From Lentzea cavernae (GTDB lineage: Bacteria > Actinomycetota > Actinomycetes > Mycobacteriales > Pseudonocardiaceae): a DNA stretch of 64,000 nucleotides. The stretch is from NCBI RefSeq assembly GCF_014653695.1, contig NZ_BNAR01000004.1:248001-312000 (forward strand), in the 5' to 3' direction. The position numbers were made by a program, and so were the translations under genes. The notes under the pieces were generated by a model. The model was not told the DNA's origin, did not search any database, and saw only the letters and a program-made list of their open reading frames with translations. Of this stretch, positions 8,627 through 16,864 are shown in pieces. Each line of letters opens with the position of its first letter. Position 1 is the stretch's first letter.

Positions 8627-9507
8627 TGCGGCTCGCGGTGACGGGGGCGACCGGCTTCGTGGGTGGGGCGGTGTGCCGTGCCGCCGAAGCACGGGGCTGG
8701 CGAGTGCACGCCTACGGGTCACGTTCGTGGGACATCACGGCGGGCCCGCTGATCGACCCGCCCATCGTCGACGCCGTGGTGCACTGCGCCGCTGCCGTCA
8801 CCGACTGGGGTTCTGGTGCGGAGATCCGGCGGGTGAACGTCTCCGGCACGCGAAACGTCCTGGAGACCTTTCCCGGCGCACGGTTCGTGCACATGTCGTC
8901 GGCGAGCGTGTACGACCCGTTCAAGCCGACCATCTCGGCGGTCGAGTCCGCTGCGCCGGTGAGTCGCTACCTCACTGCCTACGGTGCGACGAAGGCCGAG
9001 GCGGAGGGCTTGGTGCTGGCACGTCCGAACAGCGTCATCCTCCGTCCCCACGCCGTTTACGGCCCGGGCGACCCGACTCTGCTCCCGCGGGTCCTGAGCG
9101 CGATCCGCGGCAGGACCTTGTTCCTCGTGGGCGACGGGCAGGCGCTGCAGTCACTCACGTCGATCGGCAACCTCGCCCAGGCCGGCCTGCTGGCCTGCAC
9201 CGGCCGGCCCGGCGTCTACAACGTGGCGGACTCCTCCCCGGTCGTGCTGGAAAGCGCGTTGCGGGACCTGATGCGGGAACGCGGCCTGGACGTCCGGATC
9301 CGCCACCTCCCCCTGAGACTCGCCTGGTCTCTGGCCGCGGTGGCCGAACCCGTCTGGCGGCTGGCGGGTCGGGCCCAGCCTCCCCGCCTGACCAGGTACG
9401 CCATCAGCCATCTGGCCAGCGAGCGCACTCTGGACATCACCGCCGCCCGAACGCACCTCGGTTACGAGCCCGCGCCGACGTCTTTCGCCGGCGCGGCAGC
9501 GTGGTGA
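8626..9507 (+). CDS. NAD(P)-dependent reductase, OleD-like (extended SDR)
   Basis: 293 residues with an N-terminal Rossmann motif GATGFVG (7-13), catalytic YGATK (Tyr119, Lys123) and the motif RPHAVYGPGDP (140-150). The last closely matches OleD, the reductase that converts the 2-alkyl-3-ketoacid made by OleA into a beta-hydroxy acid, and related 3-beta-hydroxysteroid dehydrogenases. Its ATG shares one base with the stop of the OleC-like gene. It is the last gene of the operon. Assignment to the OleD group rests on motif and context. Confidence 0.82.
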   Translation: MRLAVTGATGFVGGAVCRAAEARGWRVHAYGSRSWDITAGPLIDPPIVDAVVHCAAAVTDWGSGAEIRRVNVSGTRNVLETFPGARFVHMSSASVYDPFKPTISAVESAAPVSRYLTAYGATKAEAEGLVLARPNSVILRPHAVYGPGDPTLLPRVLSAIRGRTLFLVGDGQALQSLTSIGNLAQAGLLACTGRPGVYNVADSSPVVLESALRDLMRERGLDVRIRHLPLRLAWSLAAVAEPVWRLAGRAQPPRLTRYAISHLASERTLDITAARTHLGYEPAPTSFAGAAAW

Positions 9508-9560
9508 ACCACCACCGATCTCCGCACTTCCGTTTCGCTGACGTGATCGCGGGCGAGCGC

Positions 9561-9601
9561 TTGACCTTCCAGCGGCTGCAAAGTCGAGGATCGATCTCAT
9601 G
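9561..9601 (+). promoter_or_regulatory. MerR-type promoter/operator, leaderless start
   Basis: TTGACC at 9561-9566 and GAGGAT at 9586-9591 are separated by 19 bases, the long spacer typical of MerR-controlled promoters. The spacer contains the dyad GACCTT(N)nAAAGTC. The hydrolase ATG follows at 9599, seven bases after the -10 hexamer, with no Shine-Dalgarno sequence, so the mRNA is probably leaderless. The same sequence with two changes precedes the MerR gene at 50436. Confidence 0.7.
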
Positions 9602-11002
9602 AAAATCCTCGCGATCGCGTCGATCCTGGTGCTGCTGCCGATCTCACCGGCGGCCGCGTCTCCCACGCTGACTTTCCAGGCCTGCGCGGACGTCCCGGAG
9701 GCCGACTGCGCCTCGCTCACCGTGCCGGTCGACCGCGCCCGACCGGACGGGCCTCAGGTCAGTCTCGCCGTCGCACGCCGCAAGGCGACCGACCCCGCAC
9801 GGCGCATCGGTGTGCTGCTGGTCAATCCCGGCGGACCGGGCGGATCGGCTGCGCAGTACGCGAAGGACGCGCCCAAGACCTTCAGCCCCGAGGTGCTCGC
9901 GCGGTTCGACGTCGTCGGCTACGACCCCCGCGGAATCGGTGACAGCCAGCCGATCTACTGCGACACGTCAGCGGTGGGCGTCCCTCATCCCAGTGGCCGG
10001 CCGGACACCCCGGAGCGGTTCGCCCAGCAGGTCGAGTACAACCGCCGCCTCAACGACGACTGCCGCATCCGAACCGGCCCCGTGTTCGACCGGGTCGACG
10101 CGCAGAGCGCAGCACACGACATGGACGACCTGCGCGAAGCCCTGGGAGAGCAGAAGATCAGCTATTACGGACAGTCCTACGGCACGCTCTACGGCCAGAA
10201 GTACACCGAACGGTACGGCGAGCACGTACGCGCCATGGTCATCGACAGCGTGATGGATGCGAGCCGGCCACTCGCTGAGCTGCTCGAGACCGGTGCCCGA
10301 GCGGGCGAGGGAATCTTCACCGAGTTCGTGCGCTGGTGCGGCGTCACCCCTTCATGCGCGTTGCACGGCGAAGACGTCCTGTCCCTCTACGCCGATCTCC
10401 GCGCCCGCGCCGCACGCGGTGACCTGCACACGCCAGGCCTGCCCGACGTACCGCTGACGGTGACAGAACTCGCGAACCGCACCGTCCGATTCGGATACTC
10501 ACCGGACTTCACGCGCATGGGCGAGTACCTCAAGTCGCTGTCGGCCCAGCCCGAAGCCGTTTTCAGCGCGGCCGTCGCGACCCGCCGTCCCCAGGCCGTG
10601 CTGTGCCAGGACGTCGCCGGGCATCCGCGCAGTGCCGCCGACGTCGCCGCGATGGACGCCCGCGTCCGTGCTGCCGCACCGAACGTTCAGGCCTCCCCCA
10701 TCTGGGACCTCGCACTCGTCCGGTGCGTCGGGTGGCAGGGGCCTGAGCTGAACCCCGCTCTGCCGTGGCGTCCGGAGAAGGCGCCGCGGGTTCTGGTGCT
10801 GAACTCGGTGCACGATCCGGCGACCGGTTACGAGAACGCGGTCAGCGTGCACCGTCAGGCCCGGGGGAAGGCAGTCCTGGTGACGTACGAAGGAACCGGA
10901 CACGGCGTGTACACGCGTACGGCGTGCACGCGAGAGGTCACCGACGCTTATCTGATCGGCGGAACCGCACCGCAAGACGGGCTGCGGTGCCCGGCCGTGT
11001 GA
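9599..11002 (+). CDS. Secreted alpha/beta hydrolase (S33 tripeptidyl aminopeptidase-like)
   Basis: 467 residues with an N-terminal signal peptide ending near PAAAS (residue 21). The oxyanion region NPGGPGGS (76-83), YDPRGIG and nucleophile elbow YGQSYGT (Ser193) are characteristic of Streptomyces SlpD/SlpE- and Tap-like exported peptidases. The C-terminal domain supplies the Asp (HDPATGYENA) and His (GTGHGVY). It probably removes short peptides from protein N-termini outside the cell, although members of this family also hydrolyse esters. It stands alone behind a MerR-type promoter, suggesting inducible expression by the MerR protein encoded 41 kb away. Confidence 0.88.
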   Translation: MKILAIASILVLLPISPAAASPTLTFQACADVPEADCASLTVPVDRARPDGPQVSLAVARRKATDPARRIGVLLVNPGGPGGSAAQYAKDAPKTFSPEVLARFDVVGYDPRGIGDSQPIYCDTSAVGVPHPSGRPDTPERFAQQVEYNRRLNDDCRIRTGPVFDRVDAQSAAHDMDDLREALGEQKISYYGQSYGTLYGQKYTERYGEHVRAMVIDSVMDASRPLAELLETGARAGEGIFTEFVRWCGVTPSCALHGEDVLSLYADLRARAARGDLHTPGLPDVPLTVTELANRTVRFGYSPDFTRMGEYLKSLSAQPEAVFSAAVATRRPQAVLCQDVAGHPRSAADVAAMDARVRAAAPNVQASPIWDLALVRCVGWQGPELNPALPWRPEKAPRVLVLNSVHDPATGYENAVSVHRQARGKAVLVTYEGTGHGVYTRTACTREVTDAYLIGGTAPQDGLRCPAV

Positions 11003-11149
11003 TCTGCGCACCGGGTTCTTGATGCGGAACGCTGCCTGCCCCGGGTGTGCGGCGACGGGCGTCCGTGTCGGTCGTTCGACCCACTGCGCCCAGCCCCCCG
11101 CCTCGATATCTTGATCTTTTGAACCCCACCGAAGGCTTGGAGCATCACC

Positions 11150-11467
11150 ATGACCACCACCCGGCGCCTCATCACCGGCCTGGCCACCGCGGCTCTGGTC
11201 ATGTCGGCCCTCACCACCGGCACCGCCACCGCCGCCACCAAGGGCAGGATCGTCATCAACAACAACTGCGGCAAGGCGGTCTCCACGACGATCCACCGCA
11301 CCAGCGGTTCGATGATCGCGGGCACCGCCGCCGCACCCGCGGGCAGCAGCTTCGGCTACCCGGTCGCCCCCGGCACCTACGTGGTGCGCGTGCCCGCCGG
11401 CGCCAAGACCGTCAAGGTCCTCGACGTGAGCCCCAAGGCGCACTCGGTCATCGTCAGGGCTTGCTGA
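11150..11467 (+). CDS. Small secreted protein with two cysteines
   Basis: 105 residues. A clear Sec signal peptide (MTTTRR followed by a hydrophobic Ala/Leu segment, cleavage near TATAA) leaves a mature chain of about 75 residues with exactly two cysteines, one in NNNCGKAV and one as the final residue. A single disulfide joining the start and end of the domain is likely. Mature sequence is beta-rich (for example YVVRVPAGAKTVKVLDV). I recognise no family; it may be a small extracellular binding or inhibitor protein, but that is a guess. Confidence 0.75.
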   Translation: MTTTRRLITGLATAALVMSALTTGTATAATKGRIVINNNCGKAVSTTIHRTSGSMIAGTAAAPAGSSFGYPVAPGTYVVRVPAGAKTVKVLDVSPKAHSVIVRAC

Positions 11468-11582
11468 CCGCCAGCAGCGTGGTGCGCTCGCTGGGGCCGC
11501 CCTGTTGCAGCACCTCGCGGCGCGCCTCGTCGCGGTTCATACTGGATGCTTCCGGACTGGCTCGTCGAGGCTGGTGGATCAC

Positions 11583-12080
11583 ATGTGGATTCCGGGGCGT
11601 CGCCCGCGGCGAGGCGCGAACGTGGCAACCGCGAAGGACTCCACCTCCGCGCGTCTGGTCGCGCTGAGGTCGTTGCTGGAGGTGGCCACGCGTGCGGTCG
11701 CACTCCAGCCCGCCGCCGAGCAGATCATCGGCGCCTGCGCGCAACCGGGCGACACCCCTGTGCAGGTGGCCCGCCAGGGCAGCCGGATCGCCTCCGACTA
11801 CTGCCGGCTGCACGGGTGGGCGATGGACCTCATCGGCAACGCCGACCGCGCGTCGCTGGAGTTCCGGGTGACCCAGCTGCTGCACTACCACTCCGAGATG
11901 GTCGACACGTGCCTCAAGCTCGCCTTCCCGAAGTTCCGGAGCCCCAGGCTCGAACAACGGCGGCTGGCGTTGCGCGGACTCGGCGAGCCGGCACGCACCC
12001 TGCGCGACGCGCAGGCGGCGCTCGCCCTGTGGATCTCCGACCTCGAACGGACCGACGGCGCCGTGCCGCCACCCCGCTGA
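11583..12080 (+). CDS. Hypothetical helical cytoplasmic protein
   Basis: 165 residues from the ATG at 11583; a GTG at 11622 and an ATG at 11505 are other possible starts, and none has a convincing ribosome binding site. The body is predicted all-helical (LRSLLEVATRAVALQPAAEQIIGACAQ, then LLHYHSEMVDTCLKLAF) and ends in a basic segment. No signal peptide or membrane segment is present. I do not recognise the family. It lies just upstream of the HPF-like gene but is separated by about 74 bases, so joint transcription is possible. Confidence 0.55.
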   Translation: MWIPGRRPRRGANVATAKDSTSARLVALRSLLEVATRAVALQPAAEQIIGACAQPGDTPVQVARQGSRIASDYCRLHGWAMDLIGNADRASLEFRVTQLLHYHSEMVDTCLKLAFPKFRSPRLEQRRLALRGLGEPARTLRDAQAALALWISDLERTDGAVPPPR

Positions 12081-12154
12081 ACACCGCCGCGTTTGAGCCG
12101 GCCGTTCCGGTGGTACCGATCAGGATCATTTCGATCCCGTTCCGGAGGGTGCTC

Positions 12155-12544
12155 ATGCAGATCCAGGTCAACACCGACCACAACATCCACGGTGGCGAAC
12201 GACTGGCCACCTATGTGACCACCGACCTGGAGAACAGCCTGTCCCGGTTCAGCGGATGGTTGACCCGCGTGGAAGTGCACCTCAGTGAGGACGGCGGCAG
12301 CAAGCCGGAGGACAAGAAGTGCGTCATCGAGGCGCGGCCGGGAGGCAAGCAGCCGGTCGCGGTCACCCACCACGCGACCAACGTCGACGACGCCTACGCC
12401 GGAGCGGCGCACAAGCTGGGCAGGGTGCTGGATTCCCGGTACAGCCGCGCCCACGACCACAAGGGCAGTGACAGCATCCGCCACATGCCCGCTCCGGAAG
12501 ACCCGGAGCTGGTCGGCGTGATCGAGGACGAGCCCCGCAGCTGA
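12155..12544 (+). CDS. Ribosome hibernation factor-like protein (HPF/RaiA family)
   Basis: 129 residues. The ATG at 12155 has GGAGGG six bases upstream. The N-terminal part (MQIQVNTDHNIHGGERLATYV...LENSLSRFSGWLTRVEVHLSED) and the later CVIEARPGGKQPVAVTHHATNVDDAYAGAAHKLGRVLD match the beta-alpha-beta-beta-beta-alpha fold of the S30AE/HPF domain, which binds the 30S decoding centre and inactivates ribosomes in stress. The protein lacks the C-terminal dimerisation domain of long HPF, so it is the short form or a divergent paralogue. Followed by a strong terminator. Confidence 0.8.
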   Translation: MQIQVNTDHNIHGGERLATYVTTDLENSLSRFSGWLTRVEVHLSEDGGSKPEDKKCVIEARPGGKQPVAVTHHATNVDDAYAGAAHKLGRVLDSRYSRAHDHKGSDSIRHMPAPEDPELVGVIEDEPRS

Positions 12545-12558
12545 CCGGGCGGCACGGC

Positions 12559-12586
12559 GCTCTGGCCGGGTGCGCCCGGCCAGAGC
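12559..12586 (+). terminator. Intrinsic terminator after the HPF-like gene
   Basis: Perfect 12-base stem GCTCTGGCCGGG / CCCGGCCAGAGC with a TGCG loop, 14 bases after the HPF-like stop codon. There is no T-tract, which is normal for actinomycete terminators. Confidence 0.75.
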
Positions 12587-12822
12587 CGACGCGGGAACCA
12601 AGATCCGCGAGCGGCACGGAAGTCGTCGATGCCGGCGCCGTTCTGCACGTCAACCCGATGCCGACTCAGCAGTCGGGTCCACCTCCTCCCACCTCCCCGT
12701 CGGCGCAGGTCGACGCCGCACACCCCGCAATCATGGCGTGCGGCGGAACGCGACAGGCGCCGGCGTCGTCCGATGGGACGAACACCTGAGCGGGTCCTGG
12801 GGGCGGAGGAGCTATCAGCCGG

Positions 12823-15543
12823 TTGAGCGTGCGGGTGCTGGGCCCTCTGGAGGTCTGGCGGGACGGCCGCAGGGAGAACCTCGGGGGCGTCAAACAACGG
12901 GCCCTGCTCGCGCACCTCGCGCTGCACACGAACACCGACGTCTCGCTCGACCAGCTGGTCGAGGCCCTGTGGCCAGCTACCCGGCCGCGGTCGGTGGTGC
13001 AGAACGTCCGGACCTACGTCTGGCGGCTGCGGCAGCTGCTCGACGAGCAGCTGCGCACTCATGGCACCGGTTACGTGCTCGAGCTCGAGGCTGACGAGCT
13101 CGACGCGCTGATGTTCGACGAGCTCGTCGCGGAGGCCCGCCGACGCCCCGACGCGGCGCTCGGGTTGTTGCGGCGGGCGGAGTCCCTCTGGCGTGGCCGT
13201 CCTCTCGAAGATCTGCCGGACCACGACGCGTGGACGCCCGCTCTCGCCCGGCTCGACGAAGCCCGGCTCGCGGCGACCGAGCAACGGCTCGGGTTGCAGG
13301 TGGCCTCGGGTGAGCACGCCGAAGCGATCCCGGAGCTCCGGGCGTTGCTGGTGGAGCACCCTTACCGCGAGAGCGTGTGCGCACAGCTCGTGCTCGCCCT
13401 GCATCAGGACAACCGGCGTGTTGAGGCGTTGCAGGTCTACACGGACATGCGCGTGCGGCTCACCGACGAACTCGGGCTGGAGCCCGGATCCGCGCTGCGA
13501 GGGGCCCAGCTCGCGGTGCTGCGCGACGAACCGGCGTCCGCTCCCCTTCGTCAGCTACCGCCGGCGGTGTCCGACTTCTGCGGCCGCGCGGAAGAGATCG
13601 CGGTGCTGACGACGGCACTGCGGCAGGGCCCGGCACCGGCCGCGGTGACCGGGCCTCCCGGTGTCGGCAAGTCGACGCTCGCGATCCGGGTGGCGCACCA
13701 GGTCGGTGACCACTTCCCGGACGGACAGCTCTACGTCGACCTCGGCGGCACCTCCGACCACCCGCGCGAACCGGGCGAGGTGCTCACAGAACTGTTGCAC
13801 GCCTTGGGGATCACGGGCGCCGGACTGCCCGCGAACGTCACCGCGCGAGCCGCGCTGTTCCGCTCCAAGCTCGCCGGCCGGCGGATGCTGGTGGTGCTCG
13901 ACGACGCCGCCTCGGTGAGCCAGCTCGTGCCCCTGCTCCCGGCCGACGCCGGCTGCGCGGTCCTGGTGACCAGCCGGCGCAGGCTGCCGGAGCTGCCCGG
14001 CGCGCTGCAGGTGGAGCTCTCGCCGTTCTCCCCGGAGGAGGCGGCGGAACTGCTCGCCGCGATCGCGGGCGAGGACCGGGTCTGCGCCCAGCCCGACGAG
14101 GCGGCGGCGATCGCGACGGCGTGCGGTCATCTGCCGCTGGCGATCCGGGTGGCGGGCGCGCGGCTGGCCGGCCGCGCCAGGTGGTCGATGCAGGTGCTGC
14201 GCGAGCGGCTCGTCGACGAGTCGACGCGGTTGCGCGAGCTCACCTCGGGTGAGCTGGCCGTGCGGGCGAGCTTCGACCTGAGCATCCGGCAGCTGTCGCA
14301 GCACGAGTTCCAGGCGTTCGTGCGGCTGGCGTTGCTCGGCCCGCACGACTTCCCGAGCTGGGTGGTCGAGACGCTGCTCGGCGAACCGGGCACGGAGCAC
14401 CTCGTGGACGGGCTGGTCGACGCCCATCTGCTCGAGACCTTCGGCGCGGACGGCATCGGCCAGCCGCGCTACCGGCTGCACGACCTGTTGCGGTGCCACG
14501 CTTTGAACCACTCTCTGCCGGACCGTGAGGCCGCGCTCGAACGGACGTTGCGCGCGTGGCTGTGGCTCACGGTCACGGCGGCACGGCGGTTGCCCGTCAC
14601 GTTCGGCACCACCATCGCCGACGTCGACCCGGTCGCGGCACCGGAACGCCTGCTCGCCGAGCCCGTCGCGTGGTTCGAGGCGGAACGGCGCACGTTGTGC
14701 GGCGCGGTCGACATCGCGGCGGACGCGGGCCTCGACGAGGTGGCGTGGCAGCTCGCGGCGGCCTGCGTGCCGTTCTTCGACCTGCACAGCCACTACGAGG
14801 ACTGGGCGCGCACCCACGCGCGGGCGTTGCGGAGTGTCCGCGCGGCCGGCAACAAAGCGGGCGAGGCGGCGTTGCTGCGCGGCATCTCGCAGGTGCACAT
14901 CTACCGCAGTGAGTTCGCGGAAGCCGAGCAAGGACTGCTTGCGGCACAAGCGCTTTACCGCTCACTAGGCGACGACCGCGGCCAGGGCATGTCCCTCGCC
15001 GGCATCGGCGTGGTGCACCGGCTGCGGGCGGAGTACGAGCGCTCGATGGAGTTCTACTCCGAAGGCCTGCGGCTGCTGGAGCTGGCGGGCGATCTGCATT
15101 CCGTCGCGCACGTGCGGGCGTCGATCGGCGCGGTCCACGGCTCGCTCGGCAAGCCCGAGGAGGCGCGGAAATGGCTCACGAACGCCCGGCAGCTCGCCGC
15201 GGACCTCGGTGACGCACACCGCGAAGCTCTCGTGCTGGTGCGGCTTTCCGCGCTCTACCGCAGCACGGGCGAGCACGAGCAGGAGCTGGTCAGCGCACGC
15301 CGGGCCGTGATGATCCTGACGGACCTCACCGACGAGCGGTGCACTGCGTTCGCCCAGGTCGAGCTGGGCGAGGCGTTGATCTCGAACGGCCACCCGCAGG
15401 AGGCGCACGACCTCCTGCGGCAGTCGCTGGAAACCTACCGCCGCACCGGAAACCGGGAAGGCGAACCCGCCGCGCGGCGAGCACTCGCACGCGCGGCGGG
15501 ATCACTGGATCAGTTGCTGTTGCCGGGCTTCCAGCCGAGGTAG
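12823..15543 (+). CDS. AfsR-like SARP transcriptional regulator (SARP-NB-ARC-TPR)
   Basis: 906 residues. The N-terminal OmpR-type winged helix (1-90, MSVRVLGPLEVW) and bacterial transcriptional activator domain (95-235) form a SARP module. An NB-ARC ATPase follows with Walker A GPPGVGKST (277-285) and LVVLDDA as Walker B, then tetratricopeptide repeats from about 640 to the end. This is the AfsR architecture: an ATP-dependent activator of secondary metabolism or morphogenesis genes. The TTG start is 13 bases after GGAGG and no other start fits before an upstream stop. It converges with and overlaps the NlpC/P60 gene, whose promoter region carries SARP-like direct repeats. Confidence 0.9.
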   Translation: MSVRVLGPLEVWRDGRRENLGGVKQRALLAHLALHTNTDVSLDQLVEALWPATRPRSVVQNVRTYVWRLRQLLDEQLRTHGTGYVLELEADELDALMFDELVAEARRRPDAALGLLRRAESLWRGRPLEDLPDHDAWTPALARLDEARLAATEQRLGLQVASGEHAEAIPELRALLVEHPYRESVCAQLVLALHQDNRRVEALQVYTDMRVRLTDELGLEPGSALRGAQLAVLRDEPASAPLRQLPPAVSDFCGRAEEIAVLTTALRQGPAPAAVTGPPGVGKSTLAIRVAHQVGDHFPDGQLYVDLGGTSDHPREPGEVLTELLHALGITGAGLPANVTARAALFRSKLAGRRMLVVLDDAASVSQLVPLLPADAGCAVLVTSRRRLPELPGALQVELSPFSPEEAAELLAAIAGEDRVCAQPDEAAAIATACGHLPLAIRVAGARLAGRARWSMQVLRERLVDESTRLRELTSGELAVRASFDLSIRQLSQHEFQAFVRLALLGPHDFPSWVVETLLGEPGTEHLVDGLVDAHLLETFGADGIGQPRYRLHDLLRCHALNHSLPDREAALERTLRAWLWLTVTAARRLPVTFGTTIADVDPVAAPERLLAEPVAWFEAERRTLCGAVDIAADAGLDEVAWQLAAACVPFFDLHSHYEDWARTHARALRSVRAAGNKAGEAALLRGISQVHIYRSEFAEAEQGLLAAQALYRSLGDDRGQGMSLAGIGVVHRLRAEYERSMEFYSEGLRLLELAGDLHSVAHVRASIGAVHGSLGKPEEARKWLTNARQLAADLGDAHREALVLVRLSALYRSTGEHEQELVSARRAVMILTDLTDERCTAFAQVELGEALISNGHPQEAHDLLRQSLETYRRTGNREGEPAARRALARAAGSLDQLLLPGFQPR

Positions 15544-16028
15544 TTGCGGAAGTAGCCGGTCGAGCTGCCGTGGCCGATCTTGCCGCCGACGCTGGTCGAC
15601 CAGAAGCCGCCGTTGCCGTCCGCGACGCCTACGTGGCCGTACTGGCTGGTGTTCCAGAAGACGAACGCGCCCCTGGGCGGCGTGCCGGTGGTGTGGCGGG
15701 CACCGTCCGAGGACCGCCAGTGGTCGATCGCCGACGCGTGGTGCGTCGAACGGTTCCACGCCAGGCGGACGGCGCGCTCGCAGTAGCCCTCGTACGCCGT
15801 GCTGCCGCGGCGGTCGGACATCCACTTGATGGCGCCGGCCGCCGTCTGCTGGATGGCGACGTCGCCCTCGACGGCCGACGCGGTGGCCGTGTCGTCGAGC
15901 CACGGCTGCGCGATCTCGACGTTCGGGCTGAACACTTCCCCGCCGGCCGCGCCGGCCGGAGCGGCGGTGCCGATCAGGACCGCGCCGAGCAGGCCGATGG
16001 CAGCGACCGTGACTTTGGTGAACCGCAT
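15510..16028 (-). CDS. Secreted NlpC/P60-like cysteine peptidase
   Basis: 172 residues from the ATG at 16028, preceded by AAAGGGG. A signal peptide ends near PAGAAGG (residue 30). The mature domain has Cys83 in GYCERAVRLAW and His132 in GHVGVADG, the spacing and flanking pattern of NlpC/P60 or CHAP-type peptidoglycan peptidases; FVFWN between them is also typical. It probably trims cell-wall peptides outside the cell. The 3' end overlaps the AfsR-like gene by 34 bases tail to tail. Upstream sit three 11-bp direct repeats that may be bound by a SARP. Confidence 0.75.
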   Translation of the reverse strand: MRFTKVTVAAIGLLGAVLIGTAAPAGAAGGEVFSPNVEIAQPWLDDTATASAVEGDVAIQQTAAGAIKWMSDRRGSTAYEGYCERAVRLAWNRSTHHASAIDHWRSSDGARHTTGTPPRGAFVFWNTSQYGHVGVADGNGGFWSTSVGGKIGHGSSTGYFRNYLGWKPGNSN

Positions 16029-16079
16029 GAGATCCCCTTTTCGCATGTCTGCACTGCTCCCACAGCGTTCGGGGATCGC

Positions 16080-16113
16080 ATACACGGCTGATACATCGCC
16101 GATACACGGCGTC
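16080..16113 (-). promoter_or_regulatory. Three tandem 11-bp repeats, SARP-box-like
   Basis: TACACGGCTGA, TACATCGCCGA and TACACGGCGTC follow each other exactly with an 11-base period. On the minus strand the core reads (A/G)TGTATC. SARP/AfsR proteins bind heptamer direct repeats at 11-base spacing just upstream of the -10 element. The repeats lie about 52-85 bases before the NlpC/P60 start, on its promoter side, and the AfsR-like gene is adjacent. The link is inferred. Confidence 0.5.
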
Positions 16114-16253
16114 AGAGCTCGTACCGCAGTAGACGGGCGAACACCTGCGACAGTGCAAAATGGACTGCACGAAAACGACTCCCTGCTTAGACTGAGCAAG
16201 TTTTCGTCGACTGAATCCGACAGACCCACGACCCCATTGGAGAACACGACCAC

Positions 16254-16834
16254 GTGTCTGACGACCTGTCGGTGCTGTGGCAGCAACAGTGGCCCTACTG
16301 CCCTCCGCAGGCCGACAACTTGAAGCACGTCTACCGCGATCGGTGGGCCGCTTCCACAGCCTGCCGGAATCCAAGCGCTACCCCGAGGACAGCTCCGAGT
16401 ACGACATCGTGCTCCACCGCTACAACACGGTCCTCGACGAACTGTTCCGCGAGCAGGAGGTCCGGATCATCACAGCCACCTGGTCGAGCGGCCCTGAGCC
16501 TCCTGCGCTGCCGGAGCGGCATTCACGCTGGCATCCCGATGCGTATCACTGGACGTCCTTTCGCACCGACGAGGACGAGACGGATCCGGACTTCTTCACC
16601 TACGTCCACCTGCACGCAAGCCGCGTGCCCTGGCGACACGGCTCGATCGACGACCTGCTCCGCGCCGTTGCCGAGGATCTGACCGCCGGAGCGATGATCA
16701 CCAGCCTGAGCTTCGACCGGATCCACCACCCCTACGACGGGGGCGCCGACGTCCTCCTGCCCACGGCTGCCGACCGCGACGCCGTGAAACACCGCCACAC
16801 CGACTGGCTCTCACTCCATCCCAACGGCTTCTGA
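16254..16834 (+). pseudogene. DUF3885-like gene with a frameshift
   Basis: The GTG at 16254 opens a frame reading SDDLSVLWQQQWPYCPP...LKHVYRDRW and then loses similarity. The natural continuation, RFHSLPESKRYPEDSSEYD through LSLHPNGF, is in another frame that runs to 16834. I recall DUF3885 proteins having the run DRWVRFHSLPESKRY unbroken. Here one base appears to be missing at about 16345-16350. The downstream part keeps a full-length open frame, so the lesion is recent, or is a sequencing error. Function of the family is unknown. Confidence 0.7.
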
Positions 16835-16864
16835 ACGTCCGCGGCTCCCGGCTCGCGCCTGGAG

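Noticed and set aside
13555..14949. Long minus-strand open frame opposite the AfsR-like gene
   Set aside because: Arg/His-rich shadow frame of high-GC coding DNA; the plus strand has complete SARP, NB-ARC and TPR domains.
16080..16113. Short CRISPR-like array
   Set aside because: Only three 11-base units without spacers; better read as a regulator binding site.
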